Source of the DNA: Streptomyces sp. AP-93
GTDB taxonomy: Bacteria; Actinomycetota; Actinomycetes; Streptomycetales; Streptomycetaceae
DNA: 64,000 nucleotides
Assembly: GCF_022808175.1 (NCBI RefSeq)
Contig: NZ_JALGBX010000015.1
Coordinates: forward strand, 1 to 64,000
Reading direction: 5' to 3'
Part shown: positions 24,115-33,469 of the stretch, piece after piece
Numbering within the stretch: position 1 is the stretch's first letter
Layout: the number at the start of each line of letters is the position of its first letter
Made by a program: the position numbers and the translations under genes
Notes under the pieces: generated by a model
What the model was told of the DNA's origin: nothing
Seen by the model: the letters and a program-made list of their open reading frames with translations, nothing else
Databases searched by the model: none

Positions 24115-27006
24115 GTGAGCGGCGATCGGAACGAGAGGCGCGGCGGGACGTGGGACGTCCCGACGGACGATCAGTCCGACGCGGAGCCCGAGCTGACGGG
24201 CGAGTTCACCATCGACTACACCCCGCCGGCCTGGTACACGCAGGGCGCGGCCCCGGCGGCCGCCGCGATCCCGGGCCTGCCCGAAGGCAGTGGCTTCGAG
24301 CCCCACCGGCCGCCGCCGTCGGACCTGGAGACCCCTCCGACGATGCGCATCGCCCCGCCGGCTCCGCGCACGGCGTCGACCGCACCGGCACCGGCACCGG
24401 CACCGGCCATGCCGTACGCAGGCACCCCCGATGCGCCCACGGCGCTGACCGCGGACTCCCCGGCCGCACCGTACGTTCCGGCGGCAGACACCTCCGCCCC
24501 GCCGTACCCGTCGCCCCATGACACTGCCCTCCCGCCCTACCCATCGGCGGGCAGCGCCCTGCCGCCCTACCCATCGGCGGGCAGCGCCCTGCCGTCGTAC
24601 CCGTCGACGCCGGGCAGCGACGCCCCGCTCCGCACGCCGGCCCCGGACGCCGTCCCGCCGTCGCACCTGCCGGCTCCGGACGGCGCCGCCCCGGCCTACC
24701 ACCCGACCCCGGACACCGCCCTGCCGTCGTACCCGTCGGCCGCCTCGGACAACGCCGCCGCCCGGGCCCACACCTCGGCCCCGGACTCGGCCCTGCCGTC
24801 GTACCCATCGCCCTCAGAGACTCCAGCACCGGCCTACAGCCCGGCCCCGGACGCCGCGCAGCCGTCCTACCCGTCGACCTCGGACAACGCCGCCGCCCCA
24901 GCCCACACCCCGGCACCGGACTCGGCCCTGCCGTCGTACCCATCGCCCTCAGAGACTCCAGCACCGGCCTACAGCCCGGCCCCGGACGCCGCGCAGCCGT
25001 CCTACCCGTCGACCTCGGACAACGCCGCCGCCCCAGCCCACACCCCGGCACCGGACGCCGCGCAGCCGTCGTACCCGTCCGCCTCGGACAGCGCCGTCCC
25101 GCCCCACACGCCCGGCCCGGGCGCCGGACTGCCGCCGTACCCGGCGGCCTCGGCCGGCGTCGTGCCGGGCCGCGCCGACGGCGCCGCGCCGCAGGACGCC
25201 GCGCCCGCCCACCCGGCGTACGCGTCGGGCCCGCAGAGCCCGAGCGGTTCGGGTGCCGAGGGTGCCGCCGCGGACGCGCAGGCCGCACAGGGCTCCCCGG
25301 GTGAGGCGTACGCGCCGGCGCCCACCGGCGCGGAAGGCACGGAGGGTGCCGCACCGGCGGCGTACCCGAGCGGCGCCCTGCCCGCCGAGTCCCCGGCCGA
25401 TCGGGGCCCCTTGAGCGACCCGTACGCGTCCGCGCAGGCCGCGCCGGAGCACGGCACGCCGCCCGCTGTCGTGCGTACGCCCACTCCCCCCGCGGGGACG
25501 GTCATTCCGGCGCCGCGCGCAGCGAACACCTTCGAGGGATCCACCGGATCCGGCTCGGTGTCCGGCACCGAACTCCCGCAGTGGTCCTCCGAGTTGTCCG
25601 CATCCGCGGATCCCCAGGCCGGGTACGACATCCTGCCGCCCGCGCAGCCCCGGCCGCAGCCCCAGCCCCAGACGCCGGACGCCGGGTACGGATTCCCGCC
25701 CGCGCAGCAGACCCCGCAGCCGGGCCCCGGGTTCCCCCCGCCCGCACAGCAGCAACCGCAACCGCAGCCGCAGTACGCCGATCCCCGCGGCGGCCAGTGG
25801 CAGCAAGGCCCCCAGGGCCCGCAGGGCCCCCACGGGCACGACCCCCGCTACGGCGCCCCCCAGCCCTCCGGCGGAGCCCCCCTCGGCTACACCGCCGCCG
25901 TCGAGCTGTCCTCCGACCGCCTGCTCCGCGGCAAGCAGAAGGCGAAGAGCGGCAACAACGCCTCCGGAGGCGGCGGCCTGTTCCGCTTCGGCGGCAAGGC
26001 GGCCGAGGCCGAACGGCGCCGCAAGCTGGAGCTGATCCGCACCCCGGTCATGTCCTGCTACCGGATCGCCGTGATCAGCCTCAAGGGCGGCGTCGGCAAG
26101 ACCACGACCACCACCGCCCTCGGCGCCACCCTCGCCACCGAGCGCCAGGACAAGATCCTGGCCATCGACGCGAACCCGGACGCCGGCACCCTCGGCCGCC
26201 GCGTGCGCCGCGAGACCGGGGCCACGATCCGGGACCTGGTCCAGGCGATCCCGTACCTGAACTCGTACATGGACATCCGCCGGTTCACCTCCCAGGCGCC
26301 CTCCGGCCTGGAGATCATCGCCAACGACGTGGACCCGGCCGTCTCGACGGCCTTCAACGACGAGGACTACCGCCGCGTCATCGAGACGCTCGGCCGCCAG
26401 TACCCGATCATCCTCACCGACTCGGGCACCGGCCTCCTCTACTCCGCCATGCGCGGGGTCCTGGACCTGGCCGACCAGCTGATCATCATCTCGACCCCGT
26501 CGGTGGACGGCGCGAGCAGCGCCAGCACCACCCTCGACTGGCTCTCCGCGCACGGGTACGCCGACCTCGTCTCGCGCTCCCTCACCGTGATCTCCGGGGT
26601 CCGCGAGACCGCCAAGATGATCAAGGTCGAGGACATCGTGCGGCACTTCGAGACCCGCTGCCGCGGTGTCGTCGTGGTCCCGTTCGACGACCACCTCGCG
26701 GCCGGCGCCGAGGTCGACCTCGACATGCTCCGGCCCAAGACGCGCGAGGCCTACTTCAACCTCTCCGCCCTGGTCGCCGAGGACTTCATCCGCGCCCAGC
26801 AGCAAGCGCCCCAGAACCACTGGGGCCAGCCGCAGCCGCCCCAGCAGCCCTACCCGCAGCCTCAGCCGCACCAGCAGCCCCAGCAGCCCCAGCAGCCGCA
26901 GCCCCCTTACGGGCAGCAGCCCTACCCCACCCCCGGCCAGCCCTGGCCCCAGCAGCCCGCTCCGCCGCAGCCCGGCGGGCCCCCGCGCGACCCGCGCCTG
27001 GGCTGA
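24115..27006 (+). CDS. Pro/Ala-rich MinD/ParA-like ATPase of the type VII locus (EspI-like)
   Basis: A 963-residue protein. About 600 N-terminal residues are low-complexity (Pro, Ala, Ser, Asp), with repeated PSYPS and APD units and a 45-residue tandem duplication. The C-terminal third is a MinD/ParA ATPase with deviant Walker A KGGVGKTTT near residue 660, LAIDANPDAGTLG after it, and ILTDSGTG as the second Asp motif. A Gln/Pro-rich tail ends it. Mycobacterial ESX-1 EspI has the same plan (Pro-rich plus MinD-like). GTG 24115 follows AGGAGG perfectly; the frame is open upstream but repeat-derived. Role in regulating or positioning the secretion machine is inference. Confidence 0.85.
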   Translation: MSGDRNERRGGTWDVPTDDQSDAEPELTGEFTIDYTPPAWYTQGAAPAAAAIPGLPEGSGFEPHRPPPSDLETPPTMRIAPPAPRTASTAPAPAPAPAMPYAGTPDAPTALTADSPAAPYVPAADTSAPPYPSPHDTALPPYPSAGSALPPYPSAGSALPSYPSTPGSDAPLRTPAPDAVPPSHLPAPDGAAPAYHPTPDTALPSYPSAASDNAAARAHTSAPDSALPSYPSPSETPAPAYSPAPDAAQPSYPSTSDNAAAPAHTPAPDSALPSYPSPSETPAPAYSPAPDAAQPSYPSTSDNAAAPAHTPAPDAAQPSYPSASDSAVPPHTPGPGAGLPPYPAASAGVVPGRADGAAPQDAAPAHPAYASGPQSPSGSGAEGAAADAQAAQGSPGEAYAPAPTGAEGTEGAAPAAYPSGALPAESPADRGPLSDPYASAQAAPEHGTPPAVVRTPTPPAGTVIPAPRAANTFEGSTGSGSVSGTELPQWSSELSASADPQAGYDILPPAQPRPQPQPQTPDAGYGFPPAQQTPQPGPGFPPPAQQQPQPQPQYADPRGGQWQQGPQGPQGPHGHDPRYGAPQPSGGAPLGYTAAVELSSDRLLRGKQKAKSGNNASGGGGLFRFGGKAAEAERRRKLELIRTPVMSCYRIAVISLKGGVGKTTTTTALGATLATERQDKILAIDANPDAGTLGRRVRRETGATIRDLVQAIPYLNSYMDIRRFTSQAPSGLEIIANDVDPAVSTAFNDEDYRRVIETLGRQYPIILTDSGTGLLYSAMRGVLDLADQLIIISTPSVDGASSASTTLDWLSAHGYADLVSRSLTVISGVRETAKMIKVEDIVRHFETRCRGVVVVPFDDHLAAGAEVDLDMLRPKTREAYFNLSALVAEDFIRAQQQAPQNHWGQPQPPQQPYPQPQPHQQPQQPQQPQPPYGQQPYPTPGQPWPQQPAPPQPGGPPRDPRLG
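24785..25054. repeat. 135-bp tandem duplication inside the EspI-like gene
   Basis: Sequence from about 24785 recurs 135 bp later, adding 45 residues in frame. Near it, at about 24540-24600, a 30-bp unit is also doubled. The near identity of the copies points to recent expansion by slippage or unequal exchange. Confidence 0.8.
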
Positions 27007-27023
27007 CGGAGCCGGCACGCGCA

Positions 27024-27070
27024 CGAGGGCCCGTACCGCCCCGGAATCCCCGGGACGGTACGGGCCCTCG
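27024..27070. terminator. 15-bp hairpin between convergent espI-like gene and ribF
   Basis: CGAGGGCCCGTACCG (27024-27038) pairs perfectly with CGGTACGGGCCCTCG (27056-27070), a bidirectional terminator candidate. A direct repeat of CAGGCCGTACGGCCG follows at about 27099-27130. Confidence 0.75.
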
Positions 27071-27129
27071 CCCGTCGTCCAACCGCTCGTCAGCCCGTCA
27101 GGCCGTACGGCCGACAGGCCGTACGGCCG

Positions 27130-28086
27130 TCAGTGCTCCGCGTCGTACGAGTCCGTCAGCACCCGCGCGCGCTTCACGTCGTCCGCGATGGCCTCCAGCA
27201 GCCCGTCCAGCGACTCGAACTTCGCCATCCCGCGCACGTAGGCGAGGAAGTCGACGGCCACGTGCATGCCGTACAGGTCCAGGCCGACCCGGTCGATCGC
27301 GTACGCCTCCACGGTCCGCTCGGTCGCGTCGAACTGCACGTTCGTGCCGACCGAGATCGCCGCCGGCATCCGCTCGCCGTCCGCCGTCAGCCAGCCCGCG
27401 TACACCCCGTCGGCCGGGATCGCCGTGTGCGGCTGCGTCTCCACGTTCGCCGTCGGGTAGCCGAGCTCGCGTCCGCGCTGCGCACCGCGCACCACGATGC
27501 CCTCGACCCGGTGCGGGCGCCCGAGGATCTCGGCCGCGCCGTCCATGTCGCCCTGCGCCACCAGCTTGCGCGCGAGCGTGGAGGAGAACGGCACGCCGCC
27601 GCCCGCCTCGCCGCGCTCCACCAGGTCCACGACCTCGACCTCGTAGTCGTAGGTGGCACCGAGCTGCCGCAGGAACTCGACGTTGCCGGCGGCCTTGTGG
27701 CCGAAGCGGAAGTTCGGGCCCTCGATGACCGCCAGCGCGTGCAGCTTGTCGACGAGCACCTTCACGATGAAGTCGGCCGGGGACAGCTGCGAGAACTCCG
27801 CCGTGAAGGGCAGGATCAGCAGCGCGTCCACGCCCAGCCCGGCCATCAGCTCCGCGCGCCGGTCGTACGGGGCCAGGATCGGCGGGTGGCTGCCGGGGCG
27901 GACGACCTCGCTCGGGTGCGGGCTGAAGGTGACGACGACGGAGGGGACGCCGAGCTCGCGCGCCTTGGCCACGGCGCGTCCGATGATCAGCTGATGACCC
28001 CGGTGGACGCCGTCGTAGGAGCCGATGGTGACGACGCCGCGTCCCCAGTCCTGGGGGATGTCCTCCAAGCCACGCCAGCGCTGCAC
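27130..28086 (-). CDS. ribF: bifunctional riboflavin kinase / FAD synthetase
   Basis: RibF phosphorylates riboflavin to FMN and adenylates FMN to FAD. The product is 318 residues. The N-terminal nucleotidyltransferase has GSYDGVHRGH with His28 and His31, and the C-terminal flavokinase has GRELGYPTANV. GTG 28086 is chosen because GAGGAG precedes it and it gives the MQRWRGLEDIP start; the frame extends to 28155 without a good site and would overlap the upstream gene. It lies downstream of the protease-like/ATPase gene on the same strand. Confidence 0.95.
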   Translation of the reverse strand: MQRWRGLEDIPQDWGRGVVTIGSYDGVHRGHQLIIGRAVAKARELGVPSVVVTFSPHPSEVVRPGSHPPILAPYDRRAELMAGLGVDALLILPFTAEFSQLSPADFIVKVLVDKLHALAVIEGPNFRFGHKAAGNVEFLRQLGATYDYEVEVVDLVERGEAGGGVPFSSTLARKLVAQGDMDGAAEILGRPHRVEGIVVRGAQRGRELGYPTANVETQPHTAIPADGVYAGWLTADGERMPAAISVGTNVQFDATERTVEAYAIDRVGLDLYGMHVAVDFLAYVRGMAKFESLDGLLEAIADDVKRARVLTDSYDAEH

Positions 28087-28142
28087 TGTGACCGCTCCTC
28101 GCCCGAACCCTGTAGGCCCTGTCCTGGTTGCCGATTGCAGGT

Positions 28143-31100
28143 CTAAGACTGCCATGCCGGTGGCCGCTGCCCATCATCGGCGTCGTCCGGCGGGGAGGCG
28201 CTGTTCGCGAGGGTCTCGACCGTCCGGCGCGCGCTCGGCCCCAGCAGCGCCGCAGCCTCCTGCGGAGCCCGCTCCAGCCAGGAGGCCACGAGTGCGCCGA
28301 AGGCCGGTTCGGCCCGCGCCAGCTCGACCGTGCGCCGCTCGAAGACGGCCGGTCCGCCCGGGGCCCGCAGCAGTTGCCGGCCGGTGCGCCGCAGCAGGTC
28401 CCGGGTACGGTCCGGTGCGCCGGTGGCCGCCCCCGCCGCCAGCGCGCCGAGGAAGGTGTCGAGCACCGACGCGTCGAGCTCCTCGCGGAGCAGCTCCTCG
28501 GCCAGCTCGCCGCGGAGCGTGTACGAGGACTCCGTGCCCGGGGCGGCCAGTACGCCGGCCAGCGCGGCCCGCACCGGGGGCGGACCGGAGCCCAGGAGGT
28601 CCCGTACGAGCGGGCGGAGCACAGGGGCGGCGGCCAGTCCCTGTTCGAGCCGCCGGTCCACGAACTCGGCGGCGTGCGCGGCGTCCTGCGGGTGCCGCGC
28701 CAGGTGGTCCCGTACGAGGTCGGCCGCGCGTCGCGCGAGGCCCGGCGTGGTCAGCGCGGCCAGGGCGCGCACCACCTCCCCGTCGGCCCGCTCCCGCAGC
28801 GCGGCGAACACCGCGTCCGGGTCGGGCAGCATGGGGAGCGCGGCGACCAACGCGGAAGCGGGCAGCGGCGTACGGCGCCCGGGGTCGCGGAAGCAGGCGA
28901 GGGCGTCGGGGAGGTAGCGGGCCCGTACCTGGGGGTCGCGGAGCAGGATCCCGAGGGCGCTGCCGTGCAGGGAGGCGTCCGCGGGGCGGGCGAGGAGGGC
29001 TTGTGCGGCGTAACGCAGCAGCTCGCGGTCGGCGGGGGTCCGCACGTGCGGGGCGGTGAGCGGCCCGTACGCGGCGGCCGCGACCCGGCGGCCGGGCCGC
29101 TCGTCGTGGGCCCAGCGGTCCACGGCCCGGCTGAGGGCGGAAGGCTCGTCCTCGGCGAGTACGGCGAGCAGCTCGTCGGCGCGGGGGTGCGCGGCGGTGA
29201 CGAGTGCCTCGGTGAGGTCGTCGACGGCGAGGCTGCGGTGAGTGTGCAGCAGCGCCTGCGCGGCGGTGGCGACGGTGGCCCCGGGCCGGCCGAGGAGCCG
29301 CCGCTCGTCGCGGAACCAGCCGCAGAGCAGGGGCTGCACGAGCCGCGGCGCCCGGGCCAGCCGCCGGGCGGCGGCGTCGAGCAGGCGGTGGTCATGGGGC
29401 ACCAGCCGTCGTAGCAGCTCGAACCGGTCCTCCTCGGCGACTCGCACCCGGGTCCAGAACCACGCCCCGAACTCCCCCTCGTCCTCCCGGCCCTGACCGG
29501 GATCGGGCGGGCCGCCGGATTCGGTGGTCCCGCCGCTCCCCCTGCTTCCGGCGCGGGCGGAGGCAGCGGCAGCGGCAGCGGCAGCCGCCTCGGGGCGGAG
29601 GTGCCCGGCCTGCGCACCGGGCCCGCCGGCCCGCGGGGTTCCGCCCCGGGTGGGGACCCCCGGGTGCCCGGCGGTACCGGGTCCCGCCCACGCGGTGATA
29701 GCCGCCGGGCCCGGGCCCCCCAGGGCTCCCGCGTACGCCGCGGCACCGGCCGGCGTCGGGGCCGTCGCGGCGGCCGGTGCCGGGCGCGGCGGGTCCGCCC
29801 CGGGAGGGGTGCCTCCCGCCGGGGCGGGCCGGGCCAGGTGCTCGGCCAGGGCGTGCAGGACCTCGAGGCAGGGTGTGGCGTCGGGGGCGCGCAGGAGGGT
29901 TTCGCCGACGAGGCGGGCGGCCCACCAGCGGGGTTCGGGGCCGGTGTCCTCGCCGAGCAGGGCAACGAGCCGTTGCAGCGCCGCCGTCCGCTCCCCGGGC
30001 GGAAGCAGGCCCACGGCCTCCAGCACGGGCCCGATGCGGTGCCGGGGCACGTCGCGGCCCAGGGTGTCCAGGGCGGCTGGGAGGTCCAGGTGGGCGGCCT
30101 GCACCCAGTCGGCGAACTCCTCGTGGGCGAAGCGGTAGCCCTCGCCGGCGGGCACCAGCAGCCCCTCGGCGAGCACCGCGGAGGCCCACCCCGACCGCCA
30201 CGGAAACAGTTCCTCGAAGGAGGCCCGGTCCAACTGCCCCTGGCCCGGCCCCAGACAGCGCCGCGCGGCTTCGTGCACCCGCCCGGCCACGCGCACGGCC
30301 AGCCGGCCCGCACCCGGCCCGTACACCCCGGCCGTGTCCGGCTCGGCCGTGTACGGCCTGCCCGCTTCCGGCCCGCCCGGCCCGCCCATGTCCGGCCCAG
30401 CCATGCCCGACCCAGCCATGCCCGACCCACCCGTGCCCGACCCAGCCATGCCCGACCCAGCCATGCCCGACCCGCCCGACCCAGCCATGCCCGGCCCAGC
30501 CATGCCCGACCCGCCCGACCCAGCCATGCCCGGCCCAGCCATGCCCGACCCGCCCGGCCCACCCGTGCCCGGCCCAGCCATGTCCGGCCCGCCCGTTTCC
30601 GGCCCTCCCGGCCCGCCCATGTCCGGCCCAGCCATGCCCGGCCCGCCCATGCCCGGCCCACCCGGCCCGCCCATGCCCGGCCCACCCGGCCCGCCCATGC
30701 CCGGCCCACCCGGCCCGCCCGTGCCGGCCGGGTCCGCGGCTCCGCCGGGTCTGCGGGGCTGCGGCAGTGCGGCCGACACCCGGACGGCCACGCGCAGGCA
30801 CAGCAGGTCCAGGTGCGCGGCGAACACCTCGTCGCGCGACGGACGGCCCGCGGTGACCCCGGCCGCGCGGAGCTCCGCGAGCAGCCGCAGCGTGAGCGGG
30901 TGCCGGGCGTCGGCTGCGGCGACGGCGTCGGCCGGGATCCCCAGCCGGGCCCGGACCTGCGCCGCTTCCTCGGGGGTGAGATCGCCGATCGGGACCGCCG
31001 GCGGCAGCCGCCGGGCCGGCCGGGCCGGGGTGCGGAGCATCCGCGGCGGGTAGAGCCGCCCGGCCGACTCCCAGTGCTCGGGGCGGGAGGCCACGACCAG

Positions 31101-32240
31101 CCGGGCACCGCTCGCGACGAGCCAGGCGGCGGTGGCCCCGGTCCACGGCCCGGCCCGCCCCGCGAGCCGCGGCGGCATTTCCTCGGGCCCGTCCAGGACG
31201 ACGAGCAGGGCCCGCCCGGCCGAAGCCACCAGCGCGGCCAGCGCCGACGCCGGGTCCGGCCCCGGGGCGGCGGCCGGCACCTCCAGGGTCCGGCCCGCCT
31301 CCGTGAGTGCCCGCGCCACCGCGTCGGCCAGCGAGGTGTCGTCGGGCCGCAGGTCGGCGCCGCGCAGCCAGAGGGTCGGGGCCGGCCGCGGGCCGCGGGC
31401 GCGGCGGACCGCCAGGGCGGCGAGGGCGGTGGTGCGGCCGGTGCCGGGGCGGCCGACCAGAGCGAGGACCGGGCGGTCCCCGGCGGTGAAGGCATCGAGT
31501 TCGGCGGCGATCGCCGGGCGGTCCACCGGCTCCGGTCCACCGGCCGGGAGGGCCGCGCCCAGTGTGGTCCCGGTGAGCCGCAGGGCTCCGGCGAGGTTCA
31601 GGTCGGCGCCGTAGCCCGGCACGGTGGCGGCGTTGCGCTCGAGCAGCGCGGCGAGGGGCCCGCCCGGATCGGCGGCGGCCGCGGCCGCGAGGGGCACGGC
31701 GAACCCCCCGGAGCGGTGCTCCGCCTGCAGAGCGGTGCACAGGACCGCGAGCACCGCTCCGGTTCCGGCGTCCAGCACCGGGCCCCCGCAGGCCTCTCCG
31801 CCGAGCCGCAGCGCGTCGCGCCCGTCGGTCCCGATGGCCAGTTCCAGCGCGGCCGGGAGCAGGTGGAAGCGGTCCGTCGCCGTATGGGCGGCCCTGTAGG
31901 TGGCTTCGGCCGCGCCGAGCACCCGCGCCTGGCGCCAGCCCCGCGCGGGCAGCCGTACGTACGTCCCGGGAGCCACCACCCCCCGCGGCGCGACCGGCAG
32001 CGGCCGTACCCCGAGCCCGTCGCTCCGTACGAGCGCGAGCCCCAGCTCCGGCAGGGCGGTCACGTCCGAGGCCCCCGCCGTCCAGGTCCGCTCCCCCGGC
32101 GCCGGCCCGTGCAGGACCACCCGGGCCAGTCCGTCCACGGCCTCGTGGCTGGTGAGCACCGTCCCGCGGTCGTCCGCGACGAACCCGCTCCCCCGCGGCC
32201 GCCCGGCGAGATCGCAGATCCTGATCAGTTCCGCCGTCAC
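28143..32240 (-). CDS. trypsin-like domain fused to a P-loop NTPase, large regulatory-type protein
   Basis: A 1365-residue protein from GTG 32240 (GGGGAG before it). Residues 1-200 have a chymotrypsin fold pattern: His32 in LTSHEAV, LALV near 68 where the catalytic Asp normally sits (here Gly67), and GGEACGGPV at 148-155, with Cys151 where Ser is expected. At 263-270 is a P-loop GRPGTGRT with Arg269 replacing the usual Lys, then a Walker B ending at Asp350, as in STAND-type ATPases. Residues about 507-625 are Gly/Pro/Met repeats. After that come several hundred Ala/Leu-rich helical residues with a second low-complexity linker (roughly 810-920). Substrate and role are unknown. Trypsin-STAND fusions are known from predicted conflict systems of multicellular bacteria; whether this is one is inference. 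Confidence 0.8.
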   Translation of the reverse strand: MTAELIRICDLAGRPRGSGFVADDRGTVLTSHEAVDGLARVVLHGPAPGERTWTAGASDVTALPELGLALVRSDGLGVRPLPVAPRGVVAPGTYVRLPARGWRQARVLGAAEATYRAAHTATDRFHLLPAALELAIGTDGRDALRLGGEACGGPVLDAGTGAVLAVLCTALQAEHRSGGFAVPLAAAAAADPGGPLAALLERNAATVPGYGADLNLAGALRLTGTTLGAALPAGGPEPVDRPAIAAELDAFTAGDRPVLALVGRPGTGRTTALAALAVRRARGPRPAPTLWLRGADLRPDDTSLADAVARALTEAGRTLEVPAAAPGPDPASALAALVASAGRALLVVLDGPEEMPPRLAGRAGPWTGATAAWLVASGARLVVASRPEHWESAGRLYPPRMLRTPARPARRLPPAVPIGDLTPEEAAQVRARLGIPADAVAAADARHPLTLRLLAELRAAGVTAGRPSRDEVFAAHLDLLCLRVAVRVSAALPQPRRPGGAADPAGTGGPGGPGMGGPGGPGMGGPGGPGMGGPGMAGPDMGGPGGPETGGPDMAGPGTGGPGGSGMAGPGMAGSGGSGMAGPGMAGSGGSGMAGSGMAGSGTGGSGMAGSGMAGPDMGGPGGPEAGRPYTAEPDTAGVYGPGAGRLAVRVAGRVHEAARRCLGPGQGQLDRASFEELFPWRSGWASAVLAEGLLVPAGEGYRFAHEEFADWVQAAHLDLPAALDTLGRDVPRHRIGPVLEAVGLLPPGERTAALQRLVALLGEDTGPEPRWWAARLVGETLLRAPDATPCLEVLHALAEHLARPAPAGGTPPGADPPRPAPAAATAPTPAGAAAYAGALGGPGPAAITAWAGPGTAGHPGVPTRGGTPRAGGPGAQAGHLRPEAAAAAAAAASARAGSRGSGGTTESGGPPDPGQGREDEGEFGAWFWTRVRVAEEDRFELLRRLVPHDHRLLDAAARRLARAPRLVQPLLCGWFRDERRLLGRPGATVATAAQALLHTHRSLAVDDLTEALVTAAHPRADELLAVLAEDEPSALSRAVDRWAHDERPGRRVAAAAYGPLTAPHVRTPADRELLRYAAQALLARPADASLHGSALGILLRDPQVRARYLPDALACFRDPGRRTPLPASALVAALPMLPDPDAVFAALRERADGEVVRALAALTTPGLARRAADLVRDHLARHPQDAAHAAEFVDRRLEQGLAAAPVLRPLVRDLLGSGPPPVRAALAGVLAAPGTESSYTLRGELAEELLREELDASVLDTFLGALAAGAATGAPDRTRDLLRRTGRQLLRAPGGPAVFERRTVELARAEPAFGALVASWLERAPQEAAALLGPSARRTVETLANSASPPDDADDGQRPPAWQS
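30372..30724. repeat. Gly/Pro-encoding minisatellite within the protease-like gene
   Basis: The plus strand repeats CCCGACCCAGCCATG and variants of 15 bp, mixed with 24-bp units (three near-identical copies at about 30650-30724). It encodes (G-M-A-G-P/S)n and GGPGGPGM blocks. Units are multiples of three, so length changes keep the frame. Confidence 0.85.
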
Positions 32241-32414
32241 CGCACCACTCCCCGCCGCGCGTGCCCCGTAGGCACGACCGTAGGCAGAGGAAGATCAGCG
32301 GGAACAGCACGCGTGGCGAAAGCGCCCCCTTACGCTCCCTCCATTCACTCCGAGCGCCTGCTCGGACGGGTGAATAAGGGGGTCCGGGTGGATAGAGACC
32401 TACCCGAGGGGGGT

Positions 32415-32458
32415 CGTGGAGCGGTGAGCAGCAGTTCCTGTGCGCTCACCGCTCCACG
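32415..32458. terminator. 15-bp hairpin after truB
   Basis: CGTGGAGCGGTGAGC (32415-32429) pairs perfectly with GCTCACCGCTCCACG (32444-32458), about 100 bp past the truB stop. The whole gap 32241-32560 otherwise holds short GGACCAGCC/GTCAGAC repeats next to the truB stop (32510-32570) and must contain the promoter of the gene at 28143-32240, which I cannot pick out. Confidence 0.7.
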
Positions 32459-32560
32459 TCAATCGGAGACCGGACGCTCGTCCCGGCAGGACGTTCGTCT
32501 CAGCCGGCCAGCCAGACAGCCGGACCAGCCGGACCAGCCGGGTCAGACAGATCAGACGGG

Positions 32561-33469
32561 TCAGACGAAGACGGCGAGCGACTTGGCCTTGCCGCCCTTG
32601 CTCTCCACCAGCCCGAGCAACTGCCCGTCCGGCCCGTAGACCGCGACCGCCTTGCCCGGTTCGTACTCGTCCGGCATGTCGATCCGCACGCCGTTCGCCA
32701 GCAGTGACGCCCGCCGGGCGTCCAGCTGCCAGCGCGGGAACGCGGCGGCCGCCGCGTCGCCGATCGGCATGACGGTCAGCTCCTCCTGGAGCTGGTCGAG
32801 CGTGCGCGCCCGGTCGATCTTGTACGGGCCCACCCGCGTGCGCCGCAGCGCCGTGAGGTGCCCGCCGACGCCGAGGTCGGCGCCGAGGTCCCGCGCGAGC
32901 GCGCGGATGTACGTACCGCTGGAGCAGACCACGGAGACGACGAGGTCGACGACCTTGGTGCCGTCCTCGGCCTCCGCCTCCCGCATGTCGTACACCTGGA
33001 ACGAGGAGACGGTCACCGGGCGGGCCGGGATCTCGAAGTCCTCGCCGTCGCGTGCGCGCTTGTAGGAGCGCACGCCCTTGATCTTGATGGCGCTGACCTT
33101 GGACGGGACCTGCATGATCGCGCCGGACAGCTTGGCGATGCCCGCGTCCACGCCCTCCCGGGTGACCCCGGTGGCGTCCGTGGACGAAGTGATCTCGCCC
33201 TCGGCGTCGTCCGTCAGGGTGTTCTGGCCCAGCCGGATGGTGCCGAGGTACTCCTTCTCCGTGAGCGCGAGGTGGCCGAGGAGCTTGGTGGCCTTCTCGA
33301 CGCCCAGGACCAGCACGCCCGTCGCCATCGGGTCGAGCGTGCCGGCGTGGCCGACGCGGCGGGTCTTGGCGATCCCGCGCATCTTGGCGACCACGTCGTG
33401 CGAAGTGAAACCGGACGGCTTGTCGACGATGACCAGGCCGTCCGGAGTCTTCCCTGCGTTGGTGCTCAT
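32561..33469 (-). CDS. truB: tRNA pseudouridine(55) synthase
   Basis: TruB isomerises U55 in the T-loop of tRNAs. The product is 302 residues. The catalytic signature HAGTLDP places the nucleophile at Asp46; KPSGFTSHDVV before it and the C-terminal PUA-like part complete the fold. ATG 33469 overlaps the rbfA stop by one base (TAATG). It is the last gene of the infB-side translation block. Confidence 0.96.
   Translation of the reverse strand: MSTNAGKTPDGLVIVDKPSGFTSHDVVAKMRGIAKTRRVGHAGTLDPMATGVLVLGVEKATKLLGHLALTEKEYLGTIRLGQNTLTDDAEGEITSSTDATGVTREGVDAGIAKLSGAIMQVPSKVSAIKIKGVRSYKRARDGEDFEIPARPVTVSSFQVYDMREAEAEDGTKVVDLVVSVVCSSGTYIRALARDLGADLGVGGHLTALRRTRVGPYKIDRARTLDQLQEELTVMPIGDAAAAAFPRWQLDARRASLLANGVRIDMPDEYEPGKAVAVYGPDGQLLGLVESKGGKAKSLAVFV

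Noticed and set aside
30372..30724. True collagen-like Gly-X-Y domain
   Set aside because: Gly spacing follows 5- and 8-residue units rather than a strict triplet, so a collagen triple helix is not supported.
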